Below, piece after piece: positions 62,495 to 64,000 of a stretch of 64,000 nt of DNA. This DNA comes from Bradyrhizobium prioriisuperbiae (GTDB lineage Bacteria > Pseudomonadota > Alphaproteobacteria > Rhizobiales > Xanthobacteraceae). Under the pieces are notes generated by a model, which saw nothing but the letters and a program-made list of their open reading frames with translations, made no database searches and was not told the DNA's origin. Location: positions 8,482,501 through 8,546,500 of the forward strand of contig NZ_CP135921.1 of the NCBI RefSeq assembly GCF_032397745.1. The letters run 5' to 3'. Both the position numbers and the translations under genes were made by a program. Numbering within the stretch: position 1 is the first letter of the stretch; the number at the start of each line of letters is the position of its first letter.

Positions 62495-64000
62495 TCACTC
62501 GGCCTTGTCGATATTCCAGAACACCGGCGTCGCCGGGCCGCCGACGATGCCCGTCAGTTCCTTGCGCCAGACGCTCGGCGCCTCGTACTGACCGAGCGGA
62601 ATATAGGCAACCTTCTCGTAGACCTCCTTCTGAATCTCGGCGGCGATCTTCTTCTGCTCGTCCGGCGATTCGGCGCGAACGAATGCATCGCGCAGCGATT
62701 CAATCTTGGCATCTTCGAACCAGCCGAACCAGCCGCCGGTGGCCTTGCCCCGGCCGCTGAGAGACAGGTTTGCGACGGGGTTCAGCACGTCGGGACCTGC
62801 CCAGTTGGTGAAGAACATGTTCCAGCCGCCCTCTTTCGGCGGCTTCTGGCTGGCGCGGCGCGTCACCACCGTCTGCCAGTCCGTCGCCTGGAGGTCGACC
62901 TTGAAACCCGCTTCGCGCAGCTGCTGCGCCACGATGATCGGCTGCGCCTTGAGAGTCACCACGTCGCCCGGCGCCATGATCACCACTGGCGTGCCGTCAT
63001 AACCGGATTCGGCCAATAGCTTTTTGGCTTCCGCCAGGCCGTTGCCCTTCACCAGCGTCTCCGATCCAACGTCGGTCGCAAGCGGCGTGTTGCAGCCGAA
63101 CACAGCGCCACAGATCTCGTAGTATTTCGGATTGCCGACCAGGGCATCAAGCACGTCCTTCTGCTTGATCGCCAGGAAGGCAGCGCGACGCACCTTGACG
63201 TTGTCGAACGGCGGATGGAGGAAATTCATCCGTCCCACGGTCTGGAAGCCGAGCTTGCTCAAGGTGTCGACCTTCATATCCTTGTTGGCTTCGAGCAGCG
63301 GCAACAGGTCGAACGAAGGGTTCTCGATGAAATCGATATCCCCGGACTGGATCGCATTCACCGCAGTCTGCGCGTCGGGCATCGTGATCCATTCGACGCG
63401 GTCGACTTTCACCACCTTGCCGCCCGAGGTCCAACTCGGCGGCTCGGAGCGCGGCACATAATCCTTGTTCTTCTCGTAGACGGCTTTTACGCCGGGCTGG
63501 AATTCCGCCTGCACGAATTTGAACGGACCGGAGCCGATCTGTTCCGGGATAGCTTTGTCCGGCGGGGTCTCGGCAATGCGTTTCGGCATCATGAAGGGCA
63601 CCACGGAGGACGGCTTGCCGATCGATTCCAGCACCAGGCCGTAGGGCTCCTTCAGCTTCAGCGTGATGGTCTTTTCATCGGTGGCTTCGATGCTGGCGGT
63701 GAAGTCCATCAGCTTCTGGCCCATGCCGTCACGGGCACCCCAGCGCTTCAGCGAGGCCACACAATCTTCCGCCGTCACCGGCTTGCCGTCATGCCACTTC
63801 AGGCCGTCGCGCAGCGTGAAGGTGTAGGTCAGCCGGTCGTCGGAAACCTTCCAGTTCGCCATCTGCGGCTGGACCTTGAAGTTGGAGTCCATTGCCAGCA
63901 GGGTGTCGTAGACCATGTAGCCGTGGTCGCGGGTGATATAGGCAGTGGTGATGATCGGATCGATCACCCGCAGGTCGGAGTGCATGACCGCGGTGATCGT
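62495..64000 (-). CDS. Peptide-type ABC transporter substrate-binding protein (SBP_bac_5), partial
   Basis: At least 502 codons, still open at the right edge; the residues at the edge read TITAVMHSDLRVIDPI, which is the start of the mature domain, so the signal peptide and true start lie outside. Family 5 features include YTFTLRDGLKWHDGKPVTAE, IGSGPFKFVQAEFQPGVKAV and LAESGYDGTPVVIM. Such proteins bind peptides, nickel, opines or glutathione for import. It ends convergent with the amidase gene. Its permeases are not in view; the partial permease at the left edge is 62 kb away and not its partner by position. Confidence 0.93.
   Translation of the reverse strand, partial: TITAVMHSDLRVIDPIITTAYITRDHGYMVYDTLLAMDSNFKVQPQMANWKVSDDRLTYTFTLRDGLKWHDGKPVTAEDCVASLKRWGARDGMGQKLMDFTASIEATDEKTITLKLKEPYGLVLESIGKPSSVVPFMMPKRIAETPPDKAIPEQIGSGPFKFVQAEFQPGVKAVYEKNKDYVPRSEPPSWTSGGKVVKVDRVEWITMPDAQTAVNAIQSGDIDFIENPSFDLLPLLEANKDMKVDTLSKLGFQTVGRMNFLHPPFDNVKVRRAAFLAIKQKDVLDALVGNPKYYEICGAVFGCNTPLATDVGSETLVKGNGLAEAKKLLAESGYDGTPVVIMAPGDVVTLKAQPIIVAQQLREAGFKVDLQATDWQTVVTRRASQKPPKEGGWNMFFTNWAGPDVLNPVANLSLSGRGKATGGWFGWFEDAKIESLRDAFVRAESPDEQKKIAAEIQKEVYEKVAYIPLGQYEAPSVWRKELTGIVGGPATPVFWNIDKAE

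Overview
The window looks like chromosomal DNA from an alphaproteobacterium of the Bradyrhizobium / Rhodopseudomonas / Afipia group. The evidence is a high GC content, Bradyrhizobiaceae-style intergenic palindromic repeats (1806-1921 and 52444-52553), an IS5-type transposase remnant, and a dense set of ABC transporters with LacI, IclR, TetR, MarR, LysR and XRE regulators. I see no rRNA, tRNA, CRISPR array, phage or intact insertion sequence. Most of the window is catabolic and transport gene content.

Layout. 1-6418: a peptide-type ABC permease cut by the window edge, an XRE-cupin regulator, an M20 amidohydrolase, a Tat-exported oxalate decarboxylase-type bicupin and a GMC oxidoreductase. 6527-11289: a small hypothetical protein, a Tat-exported beta-sandwich protein paired with a ferric-reductase-like heme membrane protein, a TauE-type permease and an SSS symporter with its DUF3311 partner. 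11468-18995: an acyl-CoA block (carboxyltransferase, IclR regulator, free-standing biotin carrier, CoA ligase, SCPx-type thiolase) and an amidase. 19093-24269: a LacI regulator and a complete ribose-type ABC transporter. 24277-27062: a PEP mutase/isocitrate lyase-type enzyme, a LysR regulator and a DMT exporter.

27134-37447 is a long minus-strand catabolic island: an IlvD/Edd dehydratase, a TetR regulator, an NMT1/THI5-type ABC transporter, an enolase-superfamily enzyme, a Gfo/Idh/MocA dehydrogenase, a DUF993 aldolase-like protein and a TIM-barrel isomerase. Together these suggest oxidation, dehydration and aldol cleavage of a sugar acid or polyol. 37811-46219 holds an RND efflux pair, a GNAT acetyltransferase, a DUF1127 protein, a LysR regulator, and a MarR / enoyl-CoA hydratase / thioesterase group with a perfect 20-bp operator-like palindrome.

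46562-52051 is a nitrogen-scavenging unit: a textbook sigma-54 promoter precedes a BMP-family ABC transporter and a biuret-hydrolase-like amidase. 52605-60847 is the most intriguing block. It has a three-gene operon (transglutaminase-DUF2126, circularly permuted ATP-grasp fused to Alpha-E, and a second transglutaminase) with a divergent zinc-ribbon HExxH metallopeptidase, a predicted but uncharacterised peptide-ligation or protein-modification system. The window closes with an amidase, a strong terminator and a peptide-binding protein cut by the right edge.

The less expected signals are: two near-identical 89/90-bp CTAG-ended elements 10 kb apart, one of which supplies the LacI stop codon; tandem duplications of gene 3' ends that include stop codons; an A7 slippery run that could restore a normal IclR end; and a CoA ligase fused in frame to a small four-cysteine secreted domain.
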